Below, one piece after another: positions 23,435 to 30,069 of a stretch of 39,892 bases of DNA. Each line of letters starts with the position of its first letter. Positions within the stretch are counted from its first letter, which is position 1. The notes below the pieces were generated by a model. That model did no database searches and was not told the origin of the DNA. It saw nothing but the letters and a program-made list of their open reading frames with translations. The position numbers were made by a program, and so were the translations under genes. The DNA is from a virus: positions 1 to 39,892 of the IMG/VR virus record IMGVR_UViG_3300021168_000056, one strand, 5' to 3'.

Positions 23435-24295
23435 ATGGCATATATAGGACCAGAACCAATAAATGTAAGAGATGGTGGTACAGGAGTTTCTACACTTGCA
23501 GCTGATGGTGTGCTTTATGGAAGTGGAACTTCACCTGTCGGGGTAACAAGTGTAGGGAATTTGGGTGAAGTTTTAACATCTAATGGTGTAGGTAATCCTC
23601 CAAGTTTTCAAACAGCTACAACTCCATTTTCTCCAAATTCCGTAGTAGATATTGTAGATGATTTTTTTCCTTCTGCTGGTAGTACTGCGGGAGTTTTTCA
23701 ATGGAATACAGGAGGAACTGCTCCTGGAACAGCTACTCAAGACCATCCAGGAGTTATACATATTCCAGCTGTATCGGGAATTGGAAGTCCTAATTACATG
23801 TATTTGGGAGAATTTATTGGGCCTGTAGACCAAGGATCGTTTGTTTTAGGTGGAGGATTGTTTTCACTAAATTTTGTTCTAAATCTACTTACTTTGTCTA
23901 ACATAACAGATACGTATAGTATTTATATAGGACTTATGGATGTTCCCAGTATAGTAGGACTCTCTGTGCCACCAATTGATGGAATATATTTTACATATAC
24001 TGATACTGTAAATAGTGGAAATTGGCAGATTGTAACAATTGCTTCATCTGTATCGACCACAGTAAACACTGCGGTGCCAGCGGATACAAATTATAATAAT
24101 TTTGGATTAGTTATAAATGCAGCAGGAACTAGTGTGCAATTTTTCATAAATGGTGTTTCTGTTGGAACCATAGCCACAACTATTCCATCGGCCAATCTAT
24201 CTCCAGTAATTTTTCACAATCCTACAAATGGAAGTCCGGCAGGATTTGATATTGATTTATTTTATTCGAGATTGATTCTTACAACACCTAGATAG
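23435..24295 (+). CDS. Tail-fibre module protein 7
   Basis: A 286-aa protein. Residues 1-50 carry Val-Arg-Asp-Gly-Gly-Thr-Gly-Val-Ser-Thr-Leu and Gly-Glu-Val-Leu-Thr-Ser-Asn-Gly-Val, short repeats that recur across phage fibres. Residues 65-286 look like a concanavalin/laminin-G-like jelly roll (Ile-Phe-His-Asn-Pro-Thr-Asn-Gly near the end, internal Phe-Phe-Ile-Asn-Gly-Val-Ser-Val-Gly), a plausible sugar-binding head. Last large gene of the structural operon. Confidence 0.65.
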   Translation: MAYIGPEPINVRDGGTGVSTLAADGVLYGSGTSPVGVTSVGNLGEVLTSNGVGNPPSFQTATTPFSPNSVVDIVDDFFPSAGSTAGVFQWNTGGTAPGTATQDHPGVIHIPAVSGIGSPNYMYLGEFIGPVDQGSFVLGGGLFSLNFVLNLLTLSNITDTYSIYIGLMDVPSIVGLSVPPIDGIYFTYTDTVNSGNWQIVTIASSVSTTVNTAVPADTNYNNFGLVINAAGTSVQFFINGVSVGTIATTIPSANLSPVIFHNPTNGSPAGFDIDLFYSRLILTTPR

Positions 24296-24304
24296 GAATG
24301 TATC

Positions 24305-24382
24305 ATGAATAAACTCATAACAATTCCATTTATTTTATGGTTTATAATCTTGTCATTCTTCTTAATTCACGTGTGGGGATAG
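24305..24382 (+). CDS. 25-aa membrane micro-peptide
   Basis: ATG at 24305 follows TAGGAA by 5 nt, 9 nt after the last fibre gene. After Met-Asn-Lys the peptide is almost entirely hydrophobic (Ile, Leu, Phe, Trp) and ends His-Val-Trp-Gly, a single membrane helix. Its end overlaps the convergent 24342 gene. It could be a lysis or regulatory peptide; unproven. Confidence 0.45.
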   Translation: MNKLITIPFILWFIILSFFLIHVWG

Positions 24383-24530
24383 ATTTAATTTTAATTTTTT
24401 TCTTTGGCATTTCTTCTATTTGTTTCAAAAGTTCTAATGCATAAGTTGCATTAATTTTCATTCTTTTCATCAATAGAGCCTGAGATATTATACCACATTC
24501 ACGCTTTATTGTCAAGGCTATTTTAATCAT
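24342..24530 (-). CDS. FtsK-gamma-like winged-helix protein
   Basis: A 62-aa protein. Its centre (Gly-Ile-Ile-Ser-Gln-Ala-Leu-Leu-Met-Lys-Arg-Met-Lys-Ile-Asn, then Tyr-Ala-x-Glu-Leu-Leu-Lys-Gln-Ile-Glu-Glu, residues 13-40) follows the FtsK/SpoIIIE gamma pattern, in which Ser-x-Leu-Gln-Arg-Arg-x-Arg-Ile-Gly-Tyr precedes Ala-Ala-x-Leu-Ile-x-x-Met-Glu. In FtsK this winged helix reads KOPS sequences and activates XerD. Here it is free of any motor domain, with a basic tail. It is the last gene of the leftward early operon. It could be a DNA-binding regulator or a decoy for Xer/FtsK. Confidence 0.6.
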   Translation of the reverse strand: MIKIALTIKRECGIISQALLMKRMKINATYALELLKQIEEMPKKKIKIKSIPTRELRRMTRL

Positions 24531-24709
24531 CTTTGATTCTTTTTTATCACAATTAAATTTTCTATGCTGTTATCCATTGAATCACCATTAACATGGTATA
24601 CATGTTCATAGGACTCCAGTTTCCTACCAAGATGTTCCTGCATGATATGACGGTGAACTCTATCTTTCTTTCCGTTAACTCTTGCAGATTGATATTTATT
24701 TTTGCTCAT
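24527..24709 (-). CDS. Small HNH endonuclease-like protein
   Basis: A 60-aa protein with a compact HNH core: Val-His-Arg-His-Ile-Met, Gly-Arg-Lys-Leu, Glu-His-Val-Tyr-His-Val-Asn-Gly-Asp and Asp-Asn-Ser-Ile-Glu-Asn-Leu. It lacks the DNA-binding tail of full homing enzymes, so it is either a minimal nuclease, a degraded copy, or part of a larger complex. ATGA overlaps join it to both neighbours. Confidence 0.75.
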   Translation of the reverse strand: MSKNKYQSARVNGKKDRVHRHIMQEHLGRKLESYEHVYHVNGDSMDNSIENLIVIKKNQR

Positions 24710-24912
24710 TTATTCTCTTTACAACCATTTAGGTGATGATCAAATGCTTCTTGCCATCCTTTTTTCCATTCATCAATATCTTCGTATTGATTTCTATCAT
24801 TTTTTTGTAGAATCAATTTTGCACATTCTTTCAGAAGCTCATTTATTTTAGATTCACCTTCTTCATTAAAACCTTTTGATGGTCTGGATGCACCACAACA
24901 TCTGCAAGGCAT
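24706..24912 (-). CDS. Small Cys-containing protein
   Basis: A 68-aa protein starting Met-Pro-Cys-Arg-Cys-Cys-Gly. The Cys cluster and the later His-His-x-x-x-x-Cys (residues 59-65) could bind zinc; the rest is helical. It is coupled by ATGA overlap to the HNH gene. Function unknown. Confidence 0.6.
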   Translation of the reverse strand: MPCRCCGASRPSKGFNEEGESKINELLKECAKLILQKNDRNQYEDIDEWKKGWQEAFDHHLNGCKENK

Positions 24913-24922
24913 ATAACTCCTT

Positions 24923-25327
24923 TTAATTTATTTTTCTGTTAGCTTCTAATATTGGTAAATTAGCTTCTGTGGGAACATAAACCACTTGCATTTGATTAGT
25001 CTGTAATCCTTGTATCCACAGATACCTTAAATAACCTTCATTTCCCTGTAAAGAGTCTCCGATTATTTTATTAGCTTTAGCTACTCCATCAGCTCTAATT
25101 ACTTCAGCATCAGCTAAGAACTTTGAGCTTTCAAGTTTTGCTTTAGATTCTAAAGTTGCTATTTGCCTATTTGATTCTGCTCTAGCAAGTTCTGCTTCTC
25201 CTATTTTTTGTTGTTCCCATACGTGATAGTATGGAACTATGAAAGAATATCCAGAAAATAATACTATGAATATTATAAAAATACCTATACCAATTCTGAT
25301 AATGAATTCAAAATTTTGTTTTTCCAT
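24923..25327 (-). CDS. Membrane-anchored SPFH-tail-like protein
   Basis: A 134-aa protein; ATG at 25327 is preferred (AGAGG upstream) over an earlier TTG at 25354. Residues 9-31 are a membrane helix. Residues 42-100 are an Ala/Glu-rich coiled coil (Ala-Glu-Leu-Ala-Arg-Ala-Glu-Ser...Ala-Glu-Val-Ile-Arg-Ala-Asp-Gly-Val-Ala-Lys-Ala-Asn) of the kind that follows the SPFH/band-7 domain of prohibitin and HflC. The globular SPFH domain itself is missing. Such a tail could join or poison host SPFH oligomers (HflKC) or act as a membrane scaffold. Confidence 0.65.
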   Translation of the reverse strand: MEKQNFEFIIRIGIGIFIIFIVLFSGYSFIVPYYHVWEQQKIGEAELARAESNRQIATLESKAKLESSKFLADAEVIRADGVAKANKIIGDSLQGNEGYLRYLWIQGLQTNQMQVVYVPTEANLPILEANRKIN

Positions 25328-25328
25328 T

Positions 25329-25547
25329 TTATTTTCCTCTATTTCTCTCTTCAATAAGACACAAACGTGTGTGAAAATCTCTCATATCTTCTCTAATACC
25401 ATCTAAGGTTGCTTGACATCTTTCTTGATAAGCTTGCTGTTTTGCATCTGTGTGTAAATATAATGGAATTGTTGTACCTAATGTTGTGAAGAGCAATATA
25501 GAAAGTTCTATTATTGGTTGCCATTGTATTTTTTGATTTTCATTCAT
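25329..25547 (-). CDS. Small one-helix membrane protein
   Basis: A 72-aa protein with a membrane helix (residues 12-28) and a charged tail. The motif Arg-Asp-Phe-His-Thr-Arg-Leu resembles Lys-Asp-Phe-His-Gly-Arg-Leu in the 19168 protein, so the two cassettes may share an ancestor. First gene after the hairpin cluster at 25.6 kb. Role unknown; holin-like or exclusion-like functions are possible. Confidence 0.6.
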   Translation of the reverse strand: MNENQKIQWQPIIELSILLFTTLGTTIPLYLHTDAKQQAYQERCQATLDGIREDMRDFHTRLCLIEERNRGK

Positions 25548-25594
25548 AAATTATTTCCTGATCATATATTGATTTTTTTATGTAAGAATTGTAT

Positions 25595-25680
25595 ATTGAA
25601 GTTATTGTATACACTTCAATGTTCCAGAAGACGCCAATCTTCTGTCGTATTATTTTCTTGGGGTCCCATAGTGGATCCCA
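25595..25680. ncRNA. Cluster of three tandem hairpins
   Basis: Three stems follow one another in a gene-free stretch: ATTGAAGT/ACTTCAAT (25595-25620), CAGAAGA/TCTTCTG (25625-25644) and TGGGGTCC/GGATCCCA (25659-25680). TATTTT follows the third on the plus strand and TATTATTTTC follows the second. They may be terminators, a processed leader or a small structured RNA; strand is uncertain. Confidence 0.4.
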
Positions 25681-25684
25681 TATT

Positions 25685-25894
25685 TTAATTTTCAATCAAC
25701 TCCAAAACTTTCAAAATTTTATCATGTACACGATTAATTACTATTCTTTCCTCAAAGCTACGTCTATAAAAAATTTCTTTGTCACCTATAACAATAGATG
25801 ATAGTAAATCTTTTAAAATTAAAACAGCCTTGTCGCAATTTTTAACTCTTGTTAATACATTGATAAGTAGATCTAATTGCTCTGTATTTTGCAT
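25685..25894 (-). CDS. Hypothetical small helical protein
   Basis: A 69-aa protein with leucine- and valine-rich amphipathic helices and no Cys. It stands apart from its neighbours, with hairpins on its 3' side and a 150-bp gap on its 5' side that contains a CCCACA/TGT-GGG stem (about 25991-26010) and no gene. Unknown function. Confidence 0.55.
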   Translation of the reverse strand: MQNTEQLDLLINVLTRVKNCDKAVLILKDLLSSIVIGDKEIFYRRSFEERIVINRVHDKILKVLELIEN

Positions 25895-26044
25895 GCGTCC
25901 GATAATCTAAATTATGTTGCCCTAGTGTTTTCGTAACCCATTGACTCTAAACATATTGTGAAATTATCGATTTTGAAATTCTGAATGTGCCCCACAAGTA
26001 TGTGTGAGGGTATGAAATTTTTATTTTAATCATTTTTGAACGAA

Positions 26045-26317
26045 TCATATTTCTTTCATATTCTTTCTTTTATCTTTAAAAAAAACAATTATATGTTCAA
26101 TTATCTTTTCACAAAGATCAAAATCAGAATCTTCAATATCTTCTTCAATAATAATTTCACATAAATCTTTAAATAATTTATATATATATCGGTCTTTTTC
26201 TTTTTCATTTAAATTATTTTTATAATTATAAAAATCTCTATATAATTTTAATATACTCTGTTTTATTTCTTTTTTGTGTATTTTTGATATGCTCTGTTTT
26301 ATTTCTTCTCTATTCAT
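26045..26317 (-). CDS. Hypothetical charged helical protein
   Basis: A 90-aa protein, very rich in Lys, Glu, Asp and Ile. It begins with an imperfect internal repeat (Glu-Ile-Lys-Gln-Ser-Ile-x-Lys twice in the first 24 residues). ATGA overlap couples it to the phosphoesterase gene. No recognised fold; a DNA-mimic or partner subunit is only a guess. Confidence 0.6.
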   Translation of the reverse strand: MNREEIKQSISKIHKKEIKQSILKLYRDFYNYKNNLNEKEKDRYIYKLFKDLCEIIIEEDIEDSDFDLCEKIIEHIIVFFKDKRKNMKEI

Positions 26318-26949
26318 AAAATAATTCTTATAGGTTTATTAATCGACTGGTATTTTTCATTCACAATACTTGCATTTACACATTTACTCATAACCAAATC
26401 AATTTGCCCATAACCTTCATGTATATGACCAAATACCATAAGTTTTGGTTTAATCCTAAACATCGCAGATAAAAGTGATGGAGAGCCAGTGTATTCAATT
26501 TCTCCATTATTTCTTTTTACGACATCAAGAATTCCATATGGTGGTCCATGAGAAATAATAATGTCCGTGTCTTTCGGAATTTTTTTATATTTTTCTTCTA
26601 ATTTATTTTCTGTAGTTACAAATGCTTTGCAGTTGGGATTAATCTGCTTAAAATCCATAGACCATGGGGTTCCCCAAATTTTCAATCCTTCAAATTTTGT
26701 TATAGAATCACACAAATACTCGGCATCACAAAAATTTGGTTTGTGATATTTTTTATTAAATAATAAATTGTCGTGATTTCCTGATATGTAAATCTTTTTT
26801 TTATATTGTTGTAATGCTAACCAATCATAGAATTTTTCTAGTTGCTGTATAGAATCATTAGCAGTTAAATCACCAGCAATAATAAGAAGGTCACCACCTT
26901 CTAACTTGGGAAAAAAACCGTGGAGATCTGAAATACAGTCTATGATCAT
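26314..26949 (-). CDS. Calcineurin-like metallophosphoesterase (MPPED type)
   Basis: A 211-aa protein with all signature motifs in order: Ser-Asp-Leu-His-Gly (7-11), Gly-Asp-Leu (26-28), Gly-Asn-His-Asp (57-60), Ser-His-Gly-Pro-Pro (133-137) and Gly-His-Ile-His-Glu-Gly (174-179). The Gly-Thr-Pro-Trp-Ser element near 93 is typical of the MPPED/239AB branch. It should hydrolyse phosphoesters at a two-metal centre; the substrate (cyclic nucleotide, RNA 2',3'-cyclic end or nucleotide signal) cannot be read. In a phage it could remove a host alarm signal or process nucleic acid ends. Confidence 0.88.
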   Translation of the reverse strand: MIIDCISDLHGFFPKLEGGDLLIIAGDLTANDSIQQLEKFYDWLALQQYKKKIYISGNHDNLLFNKKYHKPNFCDAEYLCDSITKFEGLKIWGTPWSMDFKQINPNCKAFVTTENKLEEKYKKIPKDTDIIISHGPPYGILDVVKRNNGEIEYTGSPSLLSAMFRIKPKLMVFGHIHEGYGQIDLVMSKCVNASIVNEKYQSINKPIRIIL

Positions 26950-26950
26950 G

Positions 26951-27163
26951 TTATGTTTTTTTTTCCGGAATATACATCCAGTGCGTTACATTTTGAATAA
27001 TGCAATTATTTTTTACATCATACCAGTCACCTAAATCAGAGCTAGTTCTATCCCAGAATCTAGTTCTATCCCAAAACGCATGTATTTCTTTTCCTTCACT
27101 TAAAACCAGCACTTCGTTGGAAAAGAATGGTATACATTTATTTATACTATTCCATTCATCCAT
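26951..27163 (-). CDS. DUF551-like small protein
   Basis: A 70-aa protein ending in Val-Thr-His-Trp-Met-Tyr-Ile-Pro-Glu, the characteristic end of DUF551 proteins, with a Trp-rich body and an aligned Val-Leu-Val-Leu strand near the start. An 18-bp in-frame tandem duplication (27042-27077) gives Phe-Trp-Asp-Arg-Thr-Arg twice. DUF551 proteins are frequent in phages and of unknown function. Two more relatives lie at 33257 and 33502. Confidence 0.75.
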   Translation of the reverse strand: MDEWNSINKCIPFFSNEVLVLSEGKEIHAFWDRTRFWDRTSSDLGDWYDVKNNCIIQNVTHWMYIPEKKT

Positions 27164-27413
27164 CTTTTACTATCTCCAAAATACATTCTGGCTGTCCATT
27201 TATTTGTAAATTCAATGTGTGTACTTGGGATCTTAATTTGTATACTTCTAGGCTTAGAGATTCCCATTTATCTTCATTTGCTATTGAATTTTTCTCTATA
27301 GAGGTGTTTCTTGCAAAAAGACCTTTACGTACTTTGTCAAAAGATTTTTGTAGTTCTTCTATTTTATCTTTTAAATCTTGAATATCATCTTCTCTAAAAA
27401 GATCGGTTTTCAT
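27156..27413 (-). CDS. Coiled-coil hypothetical protein
   Basis: An 85-aa protein with two coiled-coil stretches (residues 8-35 and 50-72), Lys/Glu/Leu-rich. It overlaps the DUF551-like gene by 8 nt. No membrane segment. It lies just downstream of the exonuclease gene. Function unknown. Confidence 0.6.
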   Translation of the reverse strand: MKTDLFREDDIQDLKDKIEELQKSFDKVRKGLFARNTSIEKNSIANEDKWESLSLEVYKLRSQVHTLNLQINGQPECILEIVKDG

Positions 27414-27444
27414 TACTTTCCCTTATTTCTCTCTTCTATAAAAG

Positions 27445-28287
27445 TTATTCTTTTTGAGAAATTCTCCAAGACTGACCGGTAGGTTTTCTATAGACTTCCA
27501 AGTCCACTCCCATTAATTGGGGAATAGATTTATAATCTATATTCCCCCTTCTAGACGATTTTATAACCTCAATTCCAAACCCCTTACAGTTTTTACCGTC
27601 AGCTAGGGTTATTAATTCATTGCGAGCAGACTCAAGTTTTTCTTCTATACTCTTGAATTGTTTCTGGAATTCTATGTATTTAGATGTCGCCGAATACCAT
27701 TGGTCATCGTTTTTTTTTACTAGATCTTCATCTTCAAGTGGAGGTTGCTCAAGATCTGTAACGTATTTCCAAAATTCCTTTTCTTTTTGCAACAAAATAT
27801 CTGTGTATCTTTGATTCTTAATCACTTGTAGAATTATATCACTGCGCTCATTAAAAGAAAAGTAAAACATATTTTCTATCTGGCACACCTCCATAATATG
27901 CTGAAGTTGTGGCATATACTTTTCTGGGATTTGTCCATCCATTGCACATTCATGGTCTATTTTCCCTGGAACCTTGATCTCAACAACATCATAACCTTCA
28001 CTAATGCCATCTAAACTTGCCATCATATAAGATATCTTTGGGTGGAACAAAACTTCTGGTTTTACTTTAATGCCACTCTTTAATTCAAATGCAGCTCTAG
28101 CGTAAGGTTCTAGATTTGTTCCTCTTTTCATTGCTTCATTGCAGACTTGGGGCTCGCCCAAGCCTAGCTTTTCTTCCCACAATTGATACTTTGTTTTCCA
28201 TGGACTAATACCCATACAAACAGCTGCATCACTAGCACCTATATGGAGCTTCCTTAATTCTAGCCATTCTTGCGTTCCTTGTTGCAT
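27445..28287 (-). CDS. YqaJ-type viral recombinase (phage exonuclease)
   Basis: A 280-aa protein; ATG at 28287 is chosen because GGTGAG of the upstream gene's end lies 7 nt before it. Motifs of the lambda-exonuclease/YqaJ family are in order: Thr-Gln-Glu-Trp-Leu (5-9), Gly-Ala-Ser-Asp-Ala (17-21), Gly-Thr-x-x-Glu60-Pro, Ser-Leu-Asp93-Gly, Val-Glu103-Ile-Lys105 and Pro-Gln-Leu-Gln127-His-Ile-Met. Asp93, Glu103 and Lys105 are the metal-binding catalytic set. It should resect dsDNA 5' to 3' to leave 3' tails for the annealing protein made by the next upstream gene. The C-terminal 110 residues are a coiled coil plus small domain. Confidence 0.92.
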   Translation of the reverse strand: MQQGTQEWLELRKLHIGASDAAVCMGISPWKTKYQLWEEKLGLGEPQVCNEAMKRGTNLEPYARAAFELKSGIKVKPEVLFHPKISYMMASLDGISEGYDVVEIKVPGKIDHECAMDGQIPEKYMPQLQHIMEVCQIENMFYFSFNERSDIILQVIKNQRYTDILLQKEKEFWKYVTDLEQPPLEDEDLVKKNDDQWYSATSKYIEFQKQFKSIEEKLESARNELITLADGKNCKGFGIEVIKSSRRGNIDYKSIPQLMGVDLEVYRKPTGQSWRISQKE

Positions 28288-28291
28288 ATTA

Positions 28292-28924
28292 TTACTCACC
28301 ATTTCTAGTTTTTGATAATTCCTCTAGAGTTCCTCTATGTATATGTTCGTATGAAACTTTATTAATATCGTAAAGAGATTTTATATTTTTATTTTCCATA
28401 AAATTTTTTACTTTATCTTGGTGTTTTTGTGGACATTGGCTTATCAAAGAAATCAAATGATCAACCTCTTCTTTTTTAGGCTTATCTACCTTTGGACTCT
28501 CTGTTCTTTGATTTTCTGTTTTTCTTGAAATAGAACGTTCTCCATCATCATCTTCTTGACATACACCTATCATTGCAGATAACGCATATCTTCTTGCGTA
28601 ACTAATAGCAGAACCGACCCCTTGTGCATCTTGTTTTTGTATGATTAAAGGTAATTTTGATTTAATCCACTCTCCACTGCTATGACCAAGAATTGTTACT
28701 AGGAACATATCTGTCTTTGTTCCTTCTATTGTCTGTATGATAGATAATTCATTTTCAGATAACGGTTGTCTGCATACACTCCAAATACTAGATAAGTCAG
28801 CATACTTGCTCTTAAAAAATGGATTTTCCTTATCTTTCAATGCTGACTCAAGTTTTCCTTGAGTTTTGGATAATGCTTTTAATATTTCTGCAATAGTATT
28901 GCTTTGATTTTGTTCCGTTTGCAT
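28292..28924 (-). CDS. erf: Erf-family single-strand annealing protein
   Basis: A 210-aa protein. ATG at 28924 with AAGGA 5 nt upstream is preferred over an upstream in-frame start. Residues 34-44 (Asn-Pro-Phe-Phe-Lys-Ser-Lys-Tyr-Ala-Asp-Leu) and 104-128 (Gly-Ser-Ala-Ile-Ser-Tyr-Ala-Arg-Arg-Tyr-Ala-Leu, ending Glu-Asp-Asp-Asp-Gly) are diagnostic of the Erf superfamily. Erf rings coat ssDNA and anneal complementary strands, circularising or recombining phage DNA. The acidic-basic tail (130-210) is probably for protein contacts. Its stop lies inside the ribosome site of the exonuclease gene, so the pair is translated together. Confidence 0.92.
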   Translation of the reverse strand: MQTEQNQSNTIAEILKALSKTQGKLESALKDKENPFFKSKYADLSSIWSVCRQPLSENELSIIQTIEGTKTDMFLVTILGHSSGEWIKSKLPLIIQKQDAQGVGSAISYARRYALSAMIGVCQEDDDGERSISRKTENQRTESPKVDKPKKEEVDHLISLISQCPQKHQDKVKNFMENKNIKSLYDINKVSYEHIHRGTLEELSKTRNGE

Positions 28925-29023
28925 AAATTTCCTTTTCAATATGTGTAATTTGTGATAAATTTTAAGTGATCCCTGTGGTATTTGCATTCCTATGGGATTA
29001 CTCCAATTTTGTTTTTAGTTTTG

Positions 29024-29047
29024 GCCACTCTGGTGAGTGGCTTTTTT
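29024..29047 (+). terminator. Intrinsic terminator with no plus-strand gene
   Basis: GCCACTC-TGGT-GAGTGGC followed by six T on the plus strand is a textbook Rho-independent terminator. All neighbouring genes lie on the minus strand, for which the hairpin has no T-run. It may end an unannotated plus-strand small RNA starting within the 29.0 kb region or upstream. Confidence 0.75.
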
Positions 29048-29120
29048 ATATAACCAGCACGAAAAATGTTATTATTAGCGCACAAAAAAATCCAAACATT
29101 GCCAGTACATCTTCCATCAT
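29046..29120 (-). CDS. 24-aa membrane micro-peptide
   Basis: Read from ATG at 29120 with AAGGA about 8 nt upstream; the ATG overlaps the stop of the 29117 gene. After Met-Met-Glu-Asp-Val the peptide is hydrophobic (Phe-Gly-Phe-Phe-Cys-Ala-Leu-Ile-Ile) to its end. Its stop touches the terminator hairpin. The tight coupling argues it is translated. Confidence 0.45.
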   Translation of the reverse strand: MMEDVLAMFGFFCALIITFFVLVI

Positions 29121-29341
29121 CTTTTTTTCCTTGAAATATTTATGTTGTGTTGTGGAATTTTCAATCCAAACACATGAAAAATTTCTTCTAGATTATTTTC
29201 TAGTAATTTGATATCCGGTTTTTCTTCCTGATATAACTGTTCCAAAACACCTGTTAAATGATCTATCACATGATCTACTGTGTTTTCTGGAATCATGTAA
29301 TACTCTCTATTACCAATACTTTCAATTTGAAAATCTAACAT
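29117..29341 (-). CDS. Hypothetical early protein
   Basis: A 74-aa acidic, mostly helical protein (Asn-Leu-Glu-Glu-Ile-Phe-His-Val-Phe-Gly) with a basic tail. Second gene of the leftward early operon. No known motif. Confidence 0.6.
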   Translation of the reverse strand: MLDFQIESIGNREYYMIPENTVDHVIDHLTGVLEQLYQEEKPDIKLLENNLEEIFHVFGLKIPQHNINISRKKR

Positions 29342-29345
29342 CTTT

Positions 29346-29546
29346 TTATATCCTCTGCGTTAACTTTTCAAGCTTTGATTGCATACTATCTATAATCATA
29401 CGTTGGTAATCATCGTCCATGGTTGTCCCAACCATATCACGTAATCTTGCTAGATCCAATTGTACCCAGTGTACTACCATTTTCAAAAGTCCTATATTAA
29501 GTTCTTGTTCTATTTCTAAAGAAGTTATTGGTGTTTGTGTTGTCAT
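29346..29546 (-). CDS. Hypothetical first gene of the leftward early operon
   Basis: A 66-aa helical protein (Leu-Lys-Met-Val-Val-His-Trp-Val-Gln-Leu-Asp-Leu-Ala-Arg-Leu-Arg). It is the promoter-proximal leftward gene, starting 11 bp from the 19-bp palindrome at 29558. In lambdoid phages this place is often held by regulators such as N-like or Cro-opposing proteins, but nothing in the sequence identifies it. Confidence 0.6.
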   Translation of the reverse strand: MTTQTPITSLEIEQELNIGLLKMVVHWVQLDLARLRDMVGTTMDDDYQRMIIDSMQSKLEKLTQRI

Positions 29547-29557
29547 ATATTTGCCTT

Positions 29558-29576
29558 ATGTAAAGCGGTTTTACAT
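29558..29576. promoter_or_regulatory. 19-bp palindromic operator-like site (left control region)
   Basis: ATGTAAAGCGGTTTTACAT has 7-bp inverted arms. Its exact reverse complement occurs at 37186-37204, and a third site with the same half-sites and spacing is at 37154-37172. Two identical 19-mers at distant regulatory spots suggest a protein binding site. As RNA it would be a leader hairpin of the leftward operon. Confidence 0.6.
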
Positions 29577-29697
29577 CGGGACATTGAGACATTTGTCCCG
29601 AACTTGTCCCTTGTCCCTTAATTATTAACTGAAACTGATACTCACTTAGCAATCTGCTACAACTCGCTGATTTGTTACACTCAGATGTCGAGGAGAC

Positions 29698-29747
29698 TTG
29701 ATTGCTTCGTGTGTTTAAAATATAGCAAACACTATAATTTATAGCAA
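29698..29747 (+). promoter_or_regulatory. Candidate early rightward promoter with TATAGCAA direct repeats
   Basis: TTGATT (29698-29703), 17 bp, TATAGC (29721-29726) forms a promoter-like pair, and a perfect TATAAT lies at 29733-29738. TATAGCAA occurs at 29721-29728 and 29740-29747 and again, inverted, at 30318-30340. The repeats overlap the -10 element, as expected for operators. The whole 29547-29823 gap (277 bp) has no gene and serves as the divergent early control region. Confidence 0.45.
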
Positions 29748-29779
29748 CAAATATGTGTGGAAAAAATAGATTGAGTTAA

Positions 29780-29812
29780 AATAAATGCATATGATATGTT
29801 ATGCAATTTATT
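29780..29812. promoter_or_regulatory. Imperfect inverted repeat just upstream of the Cro-like gene
   Basis: AATAAATGCATA (29780-29791) and TATGCAATTTATT (29800-29812) form arms around an 8-bp centre, ending 1 bp before the GGAGG ribosome site. Part of it recurs in the capsid leader (5964-5981). A likely autoregulatory operator of the HTH protein. Confidence 0.45.
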
Positions 29813-29823
29813 GGAGGTTTTCT

Positions 29824-30069
29824 ATGAAATTAAGAACGTATCTTTCAGACAAAAGAATAACTGACAGGAAATTTGCAGAAATGTTGGGTACTACGGCAAC
29901 TTATTTGAACCATGTGAAAAATGGAATTTTTAAATGTGGCAAAAGATTTGCAAAAGACATAGAAAATCTTACAAATGGAGAGGTTACAGTTCAAGAAATA
30001 TTTGAAGAATACGAGAAGAGACAAAATGAAAAAGACACAGACGCAGCTGCGAAAAAACGGCTTACTTGA
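29824..30069 (+). CDS. Cro/CI-like HTH regulator
   Basis: An 81-aa protein; ATG at 29824 follows GGAGG. Residues 12-45 form the HTH (Thr-Asp-Arg-Lys-Phe-Ala-Glu-Met-Leu-Gly-Thr-Thr-Ala-Thr-Tyr-Leu-Asn-His-Val-Lys-Asn-Gly), the fold of lambda Cro and similar XRE proteins, with a charged C-terminal tail. It is the only HTH repressor-type protein visible and is first in the rightward early operon, so it probably controls both early operons through the sites upstream. No CI partner with a peptidase domain was found. A terminator follows. Confidence 0.82.
   Translation: MKLRTYLSDKRITDRKFAEMLGTTATYLNHVKNGIFKCGKRFAKDIENLTNGEVTVQEIFEEYEKRQNEKDTDAAAKKRLT

Noticed and set aside
29780-29812. A dif-like XerCD site
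   Set aside because: The arms resemble dif only loosely and the element is placed as an operator. No convincing 28-bp dif match was found by eye elsewhere.
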